Shown: positions 8,900 through 19,045, counted from the stretch's first letter. The stretch: 64,000 bases of DNA from Pseudo-nitzschia pungens (GCA_037355855.1 CM074764.1:2728001-2792000), one strand, 5' to 3'. The notes: generated by a model not told the origin, from the letters alone. Numbers and translations: made by a program.

Positions 8900-11800
8900 C
8901 TCTTCTGGTATGAGGTTTGATGGGATGCCTTCCACTCCAAATCCTATCAATGCTTCTACTGTTTCTCCCTTTTCCTCCTCCGCCTCTTCCCCTGTCTCTC
9001 AGTTTGTCCAATTAACTCTTCATGGAGACTCTCTTGCTGCTAAGAATTCTGACAGTTTTGGTCACTCCTTCCCTCAAGCTCCATCCTCTAACTCCACCAT
9101 CATCACTTTCCAAAACATTGGACCACAGCGCAGAGCTTCCTTTATGTCCATGTCCAAGCACAACTCCCGTCAATTTGTCAAGAGCAATGCCAGTGTGGCT
9201 CTTTTTGCTGAACATTGTTTGAATGAATCCAAACTCCTGCCATGTGATCTTTTCAATCGGCGCATGAAGAATATCAGTCCCTCAAGTTTTTCCTACCTTG
9301 CCAACAACAAGCATGAAGCTTCTGACTGTTCATGGCTTCAGCCTGGTGGTACAGGGTTTTCCATTGATCAACTGTTCAGTTCCCACAAGATTGCCCATGG
9401 GGCTGATCCTTCTGGTCTTGGGAGATGGTCCTTTGTCAAGTTTCAGGGCAGGGATGGTTACACTGTCACTATGTTTTCTGCTTACTGCCCTGTTGAAAAT
9501 GACAGGGACCTTGGTTCCGTCTGGAATCAACAGTACCGATACTTTCAAGCAGCTGAAAATCTTTTCAGTCCCAACCCATGTATTCTCTTTCACAGGGATT
9601 TGACTGCTGCCCTTCAGGTCTGTCTGGGTGCAGGTGACCAGGTCATTCTTGGGATTGATCAAAATGCTGATGTTCGGACTGATGGCTTGTCTTTTGAGCT
9701 CAAGGCTCTTGGTTTCAGAGATGCCATTCTTACCCTTCATAATCAGTCTTCTCCTCCTGCCACTCACAACCGCAACACTACCAGAACACCAATTGATGCC
9801 ATTTGGGTCTCTGAGAATGTTGATGTTCTCAGGGCTGGGTATTGTCCCTTTGGTGGCGCCTATGGTATGGAATCGGACCACAGAATGCTTTGGATTGAAG
9901 TCTGTAATTGCAGCCTCATGGGCAAACACCTGCCACCTACCGTGAGCTTCTCTCATTCCAAACTCCAGTCCTCCCACCCTCATCTGCGCCAACGGTATTT
10001 CAAGCGTGTCAGGCACAGCTTTCTCAAGGCTGGAGTGTTTTCTCTCCAAGCTAAGCTGGAACACCTCCTGGCTCAGTTTCAGTCTGGGGATATTTCTGTG
10101 CGCGCTGCTCTCATCACCACATATGAAGTCCTCCATGAAACCTCCACCTCTCTCAGGCTCTCTGTTGAACAAAACCTTTGCCACACAAGAGCTGGTCTGG
10201 TTCCATGGTCCCCGAAGCTGCAAGTCTATCGTGATACAATTGACTTTTGGCGGCGTGTTGTTAAGCTGAGACAGGGTGTGTCCACCAGTCATACTGTTTT
10301 GAAAAGGCTGGCATGCAAGCTTTCTCTCTACAAAGGAGAACACTGTGATCTTTCCAGTGCTGTCCTCCACCTGAAACAAGCTTACAGGCAATACCGGGCA
10401 GTGAAAAAATTGGCCCCCTCTTGGAGAGACTCCTTCAATCAAGGCCTGGTGGATGCACTTCTTGCTGAAGGCAAACCTCACAACCAGAATGCTTCCCAGA
10501 TTCGTGCCCGGATGCGCAGGGAACGTCTTCAAAGAGAGCTTGGCCTTGCTGCTAGGTCTATTCGGGGACGTGTCAACAAGTCAGCTGTCTTGCGAGCTAT
10601 TGCAGTTGGCCCTGATGGTGCTGAACAGGTCTTGGAGTCCCAGTCCACTATGGTTCCAGCTATGGCTGAATCCAATGTCCGGCGTCAACAGCAGTGTCTT
10701 GGCACTCCTTCCATGACTCCCTCCTTCATTCAAGATTTTGGCTACCTCGGCACAGCCCATGCTTCTGCTCAAGTTCTTGATGGCACATATAATCCTCCTC
10801 CTGCCACTGACAAATACCTGTCTGAATTTCTTTCTTGTCTCAAAGTCCCTGCCTCTATTCTGAGTTTGCCTCCCTTTGACTATTCAGTGTGTCCAGCTGA
10901 CAATGCTGCTGCCTGGAAACACCAGAGGGAACGCACAGCAAGTGAACCTTCATGTTTGAGTTTTGCCCACCACAAGGCTTTTGCCCTGGATCCCCAGTTG
11001 AACAAGTTTGACACTCTACTGAGATCAGTCCCATTGATTGTTGGCTTCTCTCCTTCTGCCTGGCAGGTCATCACGGATGTTGAGATATTCAAGAAACCTG
11101 GTGAATATAGAGTGGATAAGATGAGACTCATCCAGTTGATGTCTCCTGAGTTCCAAATCAACAACAAGATGATTGGCAGACGCATTCTTGCCCATGCTGA
11201 ACGTGCCAATGCTGTGGCTGTTGATCAACATGGAAGCAGGAAACACCACAAGGCCATCAACACCTGCCTGAACAAGAAGCTCATCTGTGATGTGTTGAGG
11301 CAGAAGCGCAGATCTGGTGCTGTTGCTATGAATGATGCCAAGGGCTGTTATGATAGAATCTCTCATCCCATTGCAGGTCTCACTCTCCAGAGCTTTGGTG
11401 TTCCTGCACATGTGTGTGAAGTTCTTCTGTCTACTCTGCAACATGCTAAGCACCACATCAAAACTGGTTTTGGTCGGTCAGGTCCTGTGTATGGTGATGA
11501 ACCTGTTCCTCTCAGTGGTTGTGGCCAAGGCAATGGTATTGGTCCAACTCTTTGGGCTTTGGTGTCAACCATTGTCTTCCGAATGATGCAACAGGCTGGG
11601 CATGGTGTCCATCTTATCACTTCTTTGTCACTGCAACTGGTTTCTCTTGTGGGTTTTGCCTTTGTGGATGACACAGATTTGTTTTGTGCTGGCTCTGATT
11701 CCTCAACATCTGGTGAAGAATTAGCTGTTGACTTTCAGGAAGCTCTTGACCGATGGGCTGGTGGGATTATTGCCACTGGTGGTGCGATTGAACCTGCCAA

Positions 11801-14732
11801 ATCTTTCTGTTATTTGATTGATTTCAAATGGAATGGATCCGGTTGGGACTATCGCTCCATTGCTGACATGCCCGGTGACTTCTCTGTTGCTGATAAGAAT
11901 GGCAATCGCGCTACCCTGGATCGTTTTGAAGTTGACCATGCTGACAAGACCCTTGGGGTTTTTATCTCCATGGATGGCAATGAGGAAGCACAGATTGCTC
12001 ACATGAAGTCACAGTCTCAGTCTTTTGGCTCTCAGCTCAAGGCTTCCAAGTGTGAGAAGAGGGCATCCCTCTACACATTCAAGTATTCTTTCATGAAGTC
12101 TGTTGAATACCCCATGCCTGTCACGCAACTTGATGAGGCCACTTGGACTAAGATAATTCACCCAGCTCTTGTTCCTGTGCTGAATAAAGCAGGGATGTCA
12201 CGGACATTTCCCAGACATGTATTCTATGGTCCTTCCCTCTATCAAGGCTTTGGTTTCATTCACCCCTACCTCCTCCAAGAGTTCAGTCATATTGCCACCC
12301 TCTTTCAGGAATCTGTCAGGTCCTCCCAAACTGGTAGGATTCTCAGGCTAACTGCTGAGTCTCTACGGCTCGAACTTGGCATTCCTCTCCATCTTGGTGT
12401 CACACCATATCATCCTTTTGCTTCCTACGTCACTCCTTGCTGGTACAAACATGTGTGGGAGTTTTTCTCTGTTCACCCTGTGAGCTTGTTTGAAGACTTC
12501 CCAGATCTTCCCCTGCTACGTTCCAATGACTGCTATCTCATGCAAGCCTTTGTCAACTCTGGCTTCAGAGGTGCTGACTTGTCCCTCTTGAATCACATGC
12601 GCATGTCACTCAAGGCTATCTCCCTTGCTGACATTTGTACTCCAGATGGAAAGAGACTCTCTCCCATGGCTTTCCAGCTGACATCCTCCAATCACTTGAG
12701 GGATCATCTTGACTGGCCGAGATGTCCTCCATCTTGGCCTCCAGCAGCAAAGCGCTTTTGGACTAAGGCACTTCAGACCTGTTTTCTTCCCCCTTGTCCA
12801 CCCCCTGCAGCCAGGGCACTGGCTCCTTCTTTTCATCTTGGGCCTTGGCTCTCTCCCCAGACAGCTTCTCTTTGGCCTTGGTTTTTGTCTCCATCCACCA
12901 ACAGAATATTCTTCAAAACTTCTACTGGCTGGACTGTGGGCACCTCCCAGGGCAGGGGCAGATACAGGGTCACTGCTGAAATCCTTTCTGACAAACCAGC
13001 CTGCGCTGATGTGCTTGTCTGCCCTGTTATCTGTGGCCAAGTTGTTCGAGTGGTTGGGTCGTCATCCTTTGTTTCTGAACCTCCTGACATGGATCCTCTG
13101 GAGTACAATCCATTTGATTCTCTTCCAGACTCCCCGGCAGATGCCTTTGATGCACTCTGTGCGTCTCCAAGGGTACTTCTCCACAAATATTCTCTACCAC
13201 AGGCTGGCTGTCAGCACATTGTTGATGCTATCCAGAGTGGTACTGCCAGTGCTGTCTGCGATGGTTCATTTGATCCGGACCTTCTCCGAGGAACTTCTGC
13301 TTTCATTTTGTCACCTAATTCCTCCACCAAGACTGCTTCCTTGTTCCTCACTGGCTGTAATTTTGTCAGTGGGTCCCCTGAGGATCAGTCATCCTACAGG
13401 AGTGAACTGGCGGGTATCATTGGAGTTCTCACCTGTTGCACTGCTCTGGTGAATCTTTTTGATATTGCTTCTGGCTCTATCACTATTGCTCTGGATGGTG
13501 ACACAGCTCTCAAACAGGCTCAGGGATCTTGGCCTTTGGTTATTTCCCAGAAGTCTTTTGACTATGTTTATGTCATCAGAAACATGATTTCTGCCCTGCC
13601 AATCTCTGTGCACTTTCAGTGGGTTCAGGGCCATCAAGCTGGAATCTTTCTTGATTGGTGGGCCCTTCGCAATCATCAGGTTGACAGCATGGCAAAGGCC
13701 TTTCTCTCTGTTCATAGAGCTTCGGCCCATCACTATCCCAGACTTGTGTTTGAGCCTTGGGCATTTTCTCTCAATGGATGCAAGTGTTCAAGGTTTGATC
13801 AGAATGCTCTGCATGTTGCCATTTCTGGTCCTCCTCTTCTTAAATACTGGCAGACCCACCATGATATTCCCATTCCACAACCTGTTTTGAGTTCCATCCA
13901 TTGGTGTGCCCATCTGTCTGCCTTCAAGCGATTACCTCCTGGCATGCAACGGTGGTTTGTCAAATTTGCTTCTGGATGCATTGGTGTTGGCAACCAACTA
14001 CTTCACTACCAGTATCAGGATCACTCCAGGTGCCCATTGTGTGATGCAGACAACGAGAAGGTCTCTCATGTGCTCTCCTGCAAGGACACTGGGGCAGTAC
14101 AGCACAGTGTGTCAGCTTTCAAGGGACCACTGCAGAAGAGGCTTGAAGTTGAACAAACTGATCCATCATTGGTTGTTGCCATTGTGGATCTTCTCACCAG
14201 AGTTCGGAAGGGCCAGAGGATTTATCCATCATCCTACTCACTTGCAATTGCTTCTGCTGTCAGGGCACAGAGGACTATTGGCTGGCACAACTGGCTTCTT
14301 GGTAGGTGGTCTCCTTGCTGGTACCAAATCCAGGCTGATTACTACTCCCACATTGGAAGCAAGCGCTCTCCCAAACGTTGGGCTACAGCTGTCATCCATC
14401 AGTTCTTTCTTACCTCCTGGGATCTTTGGACTTATAGGAATGAACGACTCCATGGTCCTGGGGGTACCCTGGATGCTGAACAACACCAATCTCTTGATGC
14501 TTCCATCACTTCAGAATTGGCAATTGGTGCAGCTGGTGCACTTCCCCAGTCACACTCCCTGTTACAAACCCCTTTCCACGTCCTACAAGGTTACACCCTG
14601 ACTGCCAAGCGGCAGTGGCTTGCAACCATCCACCTTGCAAGGAAGCAGTATGCAGCGCCTGTCCCACCAGTGCAGCCATACCAACAAGAGGCTGCTCTTC
14701 TCAGAGCCTGGCTTACTGGACCTCAGGGTTGA
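8892..14732 (+). CDS. LINE B ORF2: endonuclease, reverse transcriptase, RNase H (1946 aa)
   Basis: This is the replication enzyme of the LINE: it nicks target DNA and copies the element RNA from the nick. I place the start at the ATG at 8892, which overlaps the ORF1 stop in ATGGTTAG; an upstream in-frame ATG (8820) lies inside ORF1. Counting from 8892: an AP-endonuclease-like domain (FQNIG near the start, GIDQNAD with D256, SDH with D329/H330), an RT with motif A NDAKGCYDRI (D815), motif B SGCGQGNGIGP and motif C FVDDTDLF (D926/D927), an RNase H domain (CDGSFD with D1457, then SELAG and LDGDTA), and a C-terminal CX2CX8HX3C motif (C1714, C1717, H1726, C1730). No stop or frameshift is seen, and all catalytic motifs checked are present. 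Confidence 0.92.
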   Translation: MVSSSGMRFDGMPSTPNPINASTVSPFSSSASSPVSQFVQLTLHGDSLAAKNSDSFGHSFPQAPSSNSTIITFQNIGPQRRASFMSMSKHNSRQFVKSNASVALFAEHCLNESKLLPCDLFNRRMKNISPSSFSYLANNKHEASDCSWLQPGGTGFSIDQLFSSHKIAHGADPSGLGRWSFVKFQGRDGYTVTMFSAYCPVENDRDLGSVWNQQYRYFQAAENLFSPNPCILFHRDLTAALQVCLGAGDQVILGIDQNADVRTDGLSFELKALGFRDAILTLHNQSSPPATHNRNTTRTPIDAIWVSENVDVLRAGYCPFGGAYGMESDHRMLWIEVCNCSLMGKHLPPTVSFSHSKLQSSHPHLRQRYFKRVRHSFLKAGVFSLQAKLEHLLAQFQSGDISVRAALITTYEVLHETSTSLRLSVEQNLCHTRAGLVPWSPKLQVYRDTIDFWRRVVKLRQGVSTSHTVLKRLACKLSLYKGEHCDLSSAVLHLKQAYRQYRAVKKLAPSWRDSFNQGLVDALLAEGKPHNQNASQIRARMRRERLQRELGLAARSIRGRVNKSAVLRAIAVGPDGAEQVLESQSTMVPAMAESNVRRQQQCLGTPSMTPSFIQDFGYLGTAHASAQVLDGTYNPPPATDKYLSEFLSCLKVPASILSLPPFDYSVCPADNAAAWKHQRERTASEPSCLSFAHHKAFALDPQLNKFDTLLRSVPLIVGFSPSAWQVITDVEIFKKPGEYRVDKMRLIQLMSPEFQINNKMIGRRILAHAERANAVAVDQHGSRKHHKAINTCLNKKLICDVLRQKRRSGAVAMNDAKGCYDRISHPIAGLTLQSFGVPAHVCEVLLSTLQHAKHHIKTGFGRSGPVYGDEPVPLSGCGQGNGIGPTLWALVSTIVFRMMQQAGHGVHLITSLSLQLVSLVGFAFVDDTDLFCAGSDSSTSGEELAVDFQEALDRWAGGIIATGGAIEPAKSFCYLIDFKWNGSGWDYRSIADMPGDFSVADKNGNRATLDRFEVDHADKTLGVFISMDGNEEAQIAHMKSQSQSFGSQLKASKCEKRASLYTFKYSFMKSVEYPMPVTQLDEATWTKIIHPALVPVLNKAGMSRTFPRHVFYGPSLYQGFGFIHPYLLQEFSHIATLFQESVRSSQTGRILRLTAESLRLELGIPLHLGVTPYHPFASYVTPCWYKHVWEFFSVHPVSLFEDFPDLPLLRSNDCYLMQAFVNSGFRGADLSLLNHMRMSLKAISLADICTPDGKRLSPMAFQLTSSNHLRDHLDWPRCPPSWPPAAKRFWTKALQTCFLPPCPPPAARALAPSFHLGPWLSPQTASLWPWFLSPSTNRIFFKTSTGWTVGTSQGRGRYRVTAEILSDKPACADVLVCPVICGQVVRVVGSSSFVSEPPDMDPLEYNPFDSLPDSPADAFDALCASPRVLLHKYSLPQAGCQHIVDAIQSGTASAVCDGSFDPDLLRGTSAFILSPNSSTKTASLFLTGCNFVSGSPEDQSSYRSELAGIIGVLTCCTALVNLFDIASGSITIALDGDTALKQAQGSWPLVISQKSFDYVYVIRNMISALPISVHFQWVQGHQAGIFLDWWALRNHQVDSMAKAFLSVHRASAHHYPRLVFEPWAFSLNGCKCSRFDQNALHVAISGPPLLKYWQTHHDIPIPQPVLSSIHWCAHLSAFKRLPPGMQRWFVKFASGCIGVGNQLLHYQYQDHSRCPLCDADNEKVSHVLSCKDTGAVQHSVSAFKGPLQKRLEVEQTDPSLVVAIVDLLTRVRKGQRIYPSSYSLAIASAVRAQRTIGWHNWLLGRWSPCWYQIQADYYSHIGSKRSPKRWATAVIHQFFLTSWDLWTYRNERLHGPGGTLDAEQHQSLDASITSELAIGAAGALPQSHSLLQTPFHVLQGYTLTAKRQWLATIHLARKQYAAPVPPVQPYQQEAALLRAWLTGPQG

Positions 14733-15031
14733 TTACACTTTGTACCTTGGTTTTGTCTTCTGATCCTGCTTCTTATCCTGTCCCATCCCTTTTGATACTG
14801 GATCTTATCCCAATATCTTCATTCCCATCTCACTTTCTCTCAAGTCCCTATATTGTGGGACTTGTTTGTCTTTTTCCCTGCTTGATGTTCAAGGTTTGTT
14901 TGAAAATTTGTCGTTCTACCACTTGGGGTCCTGACTCTATGATGGAGGCGACGTTAAAGTCTGGTTACAGACTGAGTAATTTAGTTTCACCTTTGGTGAT
15001 TAAAGTTATTTAAATACGTATATTATTATTA
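14733..15031 (+). promoter_or_regulatory. LINE B 3' UTR with twin hairpins and TTA tail
   Basis: The 3' end carries a hairpin at 14958-14973 (AGTCTG-GTTA-CAGACT) and a second at 14987-14999 (TCACC-TTT-GGTGA). Then comes attaaagttatttaaatacgta and a TTA microsatellite. The same two hairpins occur in A, C, F and G, and in altered form in D. They are the likely recognition site for the RT. Confidence 0.75.
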
Positions 15032-15051
15032 TTCATTGTTCCTCACTGGCT
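15032..15051. repeat. Target duplication of LINE B (right copy)
   Basis: It is identical to 3986-4005 and joins the LINE B tail to the second part of LINE A. Confidence 0.93.
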
Positions 15052-16427
15052 GTAATTTTGTCAGTGGATCCCCTGAGGATCAGTCATCCTATAGGAGTGA
15101 ACTGGCAGGTATCATTGGGGTTCTCACCTGTTGCACTGCTCTGGTGAGTATCTTTGATATTGCTTCTGGCTCTATCACCATTGCTCTGGATGGTGACACA
15201 GCTCTCAAACAGGCTCAAGGATCTTGGCCATTGGTTATTTCCCAGAAGTCTTTTGATTATGTTTATGTCATCAGAAACATGATTTCTGCCCTGCCAATCT
15301 CTGTGCACTTTCAGTGGGTTCAGGGCCATCAAGCTGGAATCTTTCTTGATTGGTGGGCACTTCGCAATCATCAGGCTGACAGCATGGCCAAGGCATTTCT
15401 CTCTGTCCACAGAGCTTCTGCCCATCACTATCCCAGACTTGTGTTTGAGCCTTGGGCATTTTCTCTCAATGGATGCAAGTGTTCAAGGTTTGATCAGAAT
15501 GCTCTGCATGTTGCCATTTCTGGTCCTCCTCTTCTTAAATATTGGCAGACCCACCATGATATCCCCATTCCACACCCTGTTTTGGGTTCCATCCATTGGT
15601 GTGCCCATCTGTCTGCCTTCAAGCGACTCCCTCCTGGCATGCAAAGGTGGTTTGTCAAATTTGCTTCTGGATGCATTGGTGTTGGCAACCAACTACTTCA
15701 CTACCAGTATCAGGATCACTCCAGGTGCCCATTGTGTGATGCAGACAACGAGAAGGTTTCTCATGTGCTCTCCTGCAAGGACACTGGGGCTGTCAGGCAT
15801 AGTGTGTCAGCTTTCAAGGGACCACTGCAGCAGAGGCTTGAAGTTGAACAAACTGATCCATCATTGGTTGCTGCCATTGTGGATCTTCTCACCAGAGTTC
15901 GGAAGGGCCAGAACATTTATCCATCCTCCTACTCACTTGCAATTGCTTCTGCTGTCAGGGCACAGAGGACTATTGGTTGGCACAACTGGCTTCTTGGTAG
16001 GTGGTCTCCTCGCTGGTATCAAATCCAGGCTGACTACTACTCCCACATTGGAAGCAAGCGCTCTCCCAAACGTTGGGCTACAGCTATCATCCATCAGTTC
16101 TTTCTTACCTCCTGGGATCTTTGGACCTATAGGAATGAACGACTCCATGGTCCTGGGGGTACCCTGGATGCTGAACAACACCAATCTCTTGATGCTTCCA
16201 TCACCTCAGAATTGGCAATTGGTGCAGCTGGTGCACTTCCCCAGTCACACTCGCTGTTACAAACCCCTTTCCACGTCCTACAAGGTTACACCCTGACTGC
16301 CAAGAGGCAGTGGCTTGCAACCATCCACCTTGCAAGGAAGCAGTATGCGGCGCCTGTCCCACCAGTGCAGCCATACCAACAAGAGGCTGCTCTTCTCAGA
16401 GCCTGGCTTACTGGACCTCAGGGTTGA
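15052..16427 (+). pseudogene. LINE A ORF2 fragment, part 2 (RNase H end to zinc motif)
   Basis: This is the continuation of the LINE A frame interrupted at 4006. It encodes the rest of RNase H (SELAG, LDGDTA, WVQGHQAG), the CPLCDADNEKVSHVLSC zinc motif and the C-terminus ending GPQG, close to identical with LINE B. No internal stop is seen. The copy is dead through 5' truncation and the insertion of B, not through point decay, so it is young. Confidence 0.9.
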
Positions 16428-16728
16428 TTACACTTTGTACCTTGGTTTTGTCTTCTGTTCCTGCTTCTTATCCTGTCCCATCCCTTTTGATACTGGATCT
16501 TATCCCAATATCTTCATTCCCATTTCACTTTATCTCAATTCCCTCTTTTGTGGGACTTGTTTGTCTTTTTCCCTGCTTGATGTTCAAGGTTTGTTTGAAA
16601 ATTTGTCGTTCTGCCACTTGGGGTCCTGACTCTATGATGGAGGCGACGTTAAAGTCTGGTTACAGACTGAGTAATTTAGTTTCACCTTTGGTGATTAAAG
16701 TTATTTAAATACGTATATTATTATTATT
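16428..16728 (+). promoter_or_regulatory. LINE A 3' UTR and TTA tail
   Basis: This is the same 3' UTR as in LINE B, with both hairpins (about 16653-16694) and a TTA repeat that abuts the target duplication at 16729. Confidence 0.85.
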
Positions 16729-16748
16729 ATTCCAAATGCCAATCGAAA
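16729..16748. repeat. Target duplication of LINE A (right copy)
   Basis: It repeats 3242-3261 exactly. It is also gypsy LTR sequence, so the LTR can be followed across it. Confidence 0.9.
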
Positions 16749-16830
16749 GCAATAGCAATAGACTAATTGATAGAGCTCACAATTTGCATATCACTACTAT
16801 TCTAATCACTAGTAGACCCGGGGTATGGCA
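16749..16830 (+). repeat. 5' LTR, second part (82 bp)
   Basis: It matches 22443-22524 of the 3' LTR base for base and closes with TATGGCA at 16830. Confidence 0.92.
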
Positions 16831-16844
16831 TGATTTTAAAATCA
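16831..16844 (+). promoter_or_regulatory. Palindrome at the primer-binding position of the gypsy element
   Basis: Directly after the 5' LTR comes TGATTTTAAAATCA, a perfect 14-base palindrome. This is where a tRNA-complementary primer-binding site is expected. I do not recognise a tRNA 3' end complement here. It may be part of a primer site, a dimerisation signal or a self-priming arrangement. Confidence 0.45.
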
Positions 16845-17605
16845 AGCTGAGCGCTGATGACCATGAGCAGAAAGGTACCGATCGACCAAGGCGCCGACGG
16901 GACCGAAAGACTGCCAAAAATGGAGGCGCAGAGAAGCAAAACAGGGAAAAGGATATCCAGTGTCTGCAGCACAAGGAAGACCGACCCCAGCAGTGGTTAG
17001 CCCCAGAAGAAGGAGCAACAGCAGCAACAGAGACACCTAAGGACCCAAACAGGACCATGGTCGACAGCAAGAATAATTGAAAAATTCGAAAATACACACT
17101 GAAAAAGTGACACATAATCCAGTGAGTGGACTAATTGGACCAACACTGAGTGGACGGACAGACCAAAAAGGGTATGCCGACCAAAACCAGAACATATAAA
17201 TATCCGGACAGGTATAAAATAAATACCTAAACACCACTAAATCCCACGGGAGACAGGAAGTGGGACCGGCCCGGTGATTGCTTAATAGGGAAGCAACGCC
17301 GGAGAACCACGGGAATCGAATCCCACGAAATAAAAACAGAAACAACTCCGGAGAACCACAGGATTCCCGGGAACTAAAGAGAGAAACAACTCCCACCACT
17401 GGACAAGCCTAAAGCAAAATCAGTTACAACACGGAATAACGTGTATTACGAAAGGGGAAAATCAGTTACAACACGGGATATCGTGTAGACAAAGAGAAAA
17501 CTGGAGCAAACTGAAACAACCACTTTTTGCTCATTTCCACCCCAAATAACAACTTACAGAAATACTGTAACTAAACTAAAGTAAATAAAAAGAAACTGAT
17601 TAACC
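16845..17605 (+). other. Gypsy leader (5' untranslated region)
   Basis: About 760 bp separate the LTR from gag. I see no convincing gene. Two paired repeats stand out: aaaatcagttacaacacgg at about 17417 and 17458, each followed by a short CGTGTA-type motif, and ggagaaccac at about 17302 and 17350, followed by GGGA/TCCC inverted repeats. Such paired structures are reasonable packaging-signal candidates. A 114-codon open frame starting inside the LTR at 16736 crosses this region and is probably fortuitous. Confidence 0.55.
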
Positions 17606-19045
17606 ATGGCGTCTAAAGGAACCAAACTGAAACCTTTCAACATCACACGGGAGGACTGGCCGGAAGACGCCACCACCGTAAAGATGAATGTAGACAGCGA
17701 ACAAGGTGGAATCGCATTCAGCGACTACCTGAAGGTTCTCAATGGTACTGAAAGACCAGAACTCTTCCTTATCTGGAAGAGAGACTTTGACCAGAAAATT
17801 GCTGGCAATGACAAACTCCACGGAGACCAGAAATTGGAGGTTCTACAGAGAATTCTCTCTACTGAGGCACTCGGACTTGTCCAGCGAACGCTCGCTCGGA
17901 CCTACTTGGCCGAACCAACCCACAAGGTCCATCACACCAGACACGTACAGAAAAAGATCCAAGAGATCGAGCAAAGGGACCAAGCAAACATACTACTATC
18001 AATGGGGCAAGACGCCACCGAAACTCCCACGGGAGCCTCCAAGGAGACGGCAAAGGAGAAACCTCCAAACGCCGACAAAACCGACACAGCCACGGCGAGA
18101 TCGGACAAAGAATTGAAGACCGACAACCTCGAGTCTCCAATCCCAAAGAAGAAGGTCGCAAGCGCCCTCATCCAGTACTACCAATCCCAGGAGTACAGAA
18201 AGGATGTCATCGAGGAATGCATGCACGCCCTCAAGCTCAAAATCTTTGGCAATGACCAACACGGCAAGCGCTCGTATATCGTCCTCCGCCGATTCATGCG
18301 AGGCATGCGCGTGGACCTCAAACATGGCATTAGAGCCTGGGCCAATCGAATGGCCGAACTCCAAAGCTACCTCCCAGAATGCCTCTGGGAATGTGGCAGT
18401 GACCAAATGGAAACACCAAGAAGTTTCACCCAAGGAGAAATGAAGGAAATCTTGGATTCCAACATGACCCACTCCCAACGCGAGAAGCTGGAGCACATTA
18501 GTTGGGACCTCTACACCCACTCCTTTAACACCACTATCGACAAGCTCGAAAACCTGGAAATCACCATCCGGAAGGAAGCAGTAATGCAACAACGCATCAC
18601 CGACCTCGAAAAACAGACCGGTGTCACCAAGAAGACCCCCAAGGCCGCATCTGGGGGAGGAACCCACCACGGGAAATCCCCTGGCAAAAAGAAGCGCCCT
18701 GTGGACAACAGCAACAAACAGCTATGCAAGACCTGTGGCAAGGTCCATGCCGGCAAATGCTGGAAACTAACCGGTGGTCCCCACAAGAAGGGGAAGTTCG
18801 ATCGGGAAACCATCAACCTGCTCAAGGAGCACTTTGTGGCAAAAGAACAAGACTCGGACAACGAGCAACACTCCAAACCCCACTGGGGAAGGAACTTATC
18901 AAACCACGAGTACTCTTATGTACTGGCCACGGCCCAAGCTGACCACGAAGTCTCCGATGACGAGATCGACATCTCCGAACGGGAACTCAAAGAGTACAGA
19001 AGAAAGTACAGAAAGACCTTTAAAAAGAAAGGATCCCACAACTGA
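17606..19045 (+). CDS. gag: Gypsy Gag (479 aa)
   Basis: Gag forms the virus-like particle and binds element RNA. The ATG at 17606 follows a long stop-rich leader and has the context aaccATGg. The middle of the protein is helical and charged (capsid-like), and a basic KKTPKAA/GKKKRP stretch precedes a single compact zinc knuckle with C374, C377, H381 and C385 (CX2CX3HX3C). This is tighter than the usual CX2CX4HX4C. The C-terminus is acidic (SDDEIDISERE) and then very basic (KYRKTFKKK). The frame ends in TGA at 19043-19045, directly followed by the ATG of pol in the same frame, so read-through or reinitiation should link the two products. Confidence 0.88.
   Translation: MASKGTKLKPFNITREDWPEDATTVKMNVDSEQGGIAFSDYLKVLNGTERPELFLIWKRDFDQKIAGNDKLHGDQKLEVLQRILSTEALGLVQRTLARTYLAEPTHKVHHTRHVQKKIQEIEQRDQANILLSMGQDATETPTGASKETAKEKPPNADKTDTATARSDKELKTDNLESPIPKKKVASALIQYYQSQEYRKDVIEECMHALKLKIFGNDQHGKRSYIVLRRFMRGMRVDLKHGIRAWANRMAELQSYLPECLWECGSDQMETPRSFTQGEMKEILDSNMTHSQREKLEHISWDLYTHSFNTTIDKLENLEITIRKEAVMQQRITDLEKQTGVTKKTPKAASGGGTHHGKSPGKKKRPVDNSNKQLCKTCGKVHAGKCWKLTGGPHKKGKFDRETINLLKEHFVAKEQDSDNEQHSKPHWGRNLSNHEYSYVLATAQADHEVSDDEIDISERELKEYRRKYRKTFKKKGSHN

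Larger units (their letters stand above)
4006..15031 (+). mobile_element. LINE B, full-length two-ORF non-LTR retrotransposon
   Basis: This is an 11-kb non-LTR retrotransposon with both boundaries set by a 20-bp target duplication. It has a 1.9-kb 5' UTR, ORF1 (5942-8899), ORF2 (8892-14732) carrying endonuclease, RT, RNase H and a terminal zinc motif, and a 300-bp 3' UTR ending in TTA repeats. The 5' start (acaattttgc) matches the first bases of LINEs C and G. Both ORFs are open, so it is the best candidate in the window for a master copy. An APE-type endonuclease combined with RNase H places it near the I/Jockey-like assemblage; I cannot assign a named clade by eye. Confidence 0.93.
3262..16728 (+). 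mobile_element. LINE A, 5'-truncated, interrupted by LINE B
   Basis: This copy begins inside ORF2, at the point matching about 12613 of LINE B, and ends in the family 3' UTR with a TTA-repeat tail. It is split by LINE B, and its own parts are 3262-4005 and 15052-16728, about 2.4 kb. The 5' truncation and the 20-bp target duplication are what incomplete reverse transcription leaves. It inserted into the gypsy 5' LTR after that element had integrated. Confidence 0.92.

Noticed and set aside
16736..17080. 114-codon frame crossing the gypsy LTR and leader
   Set aside because: It begins in the LTR and crosses the LTR boundary and the palindrome. The translation has no recognisable feature.
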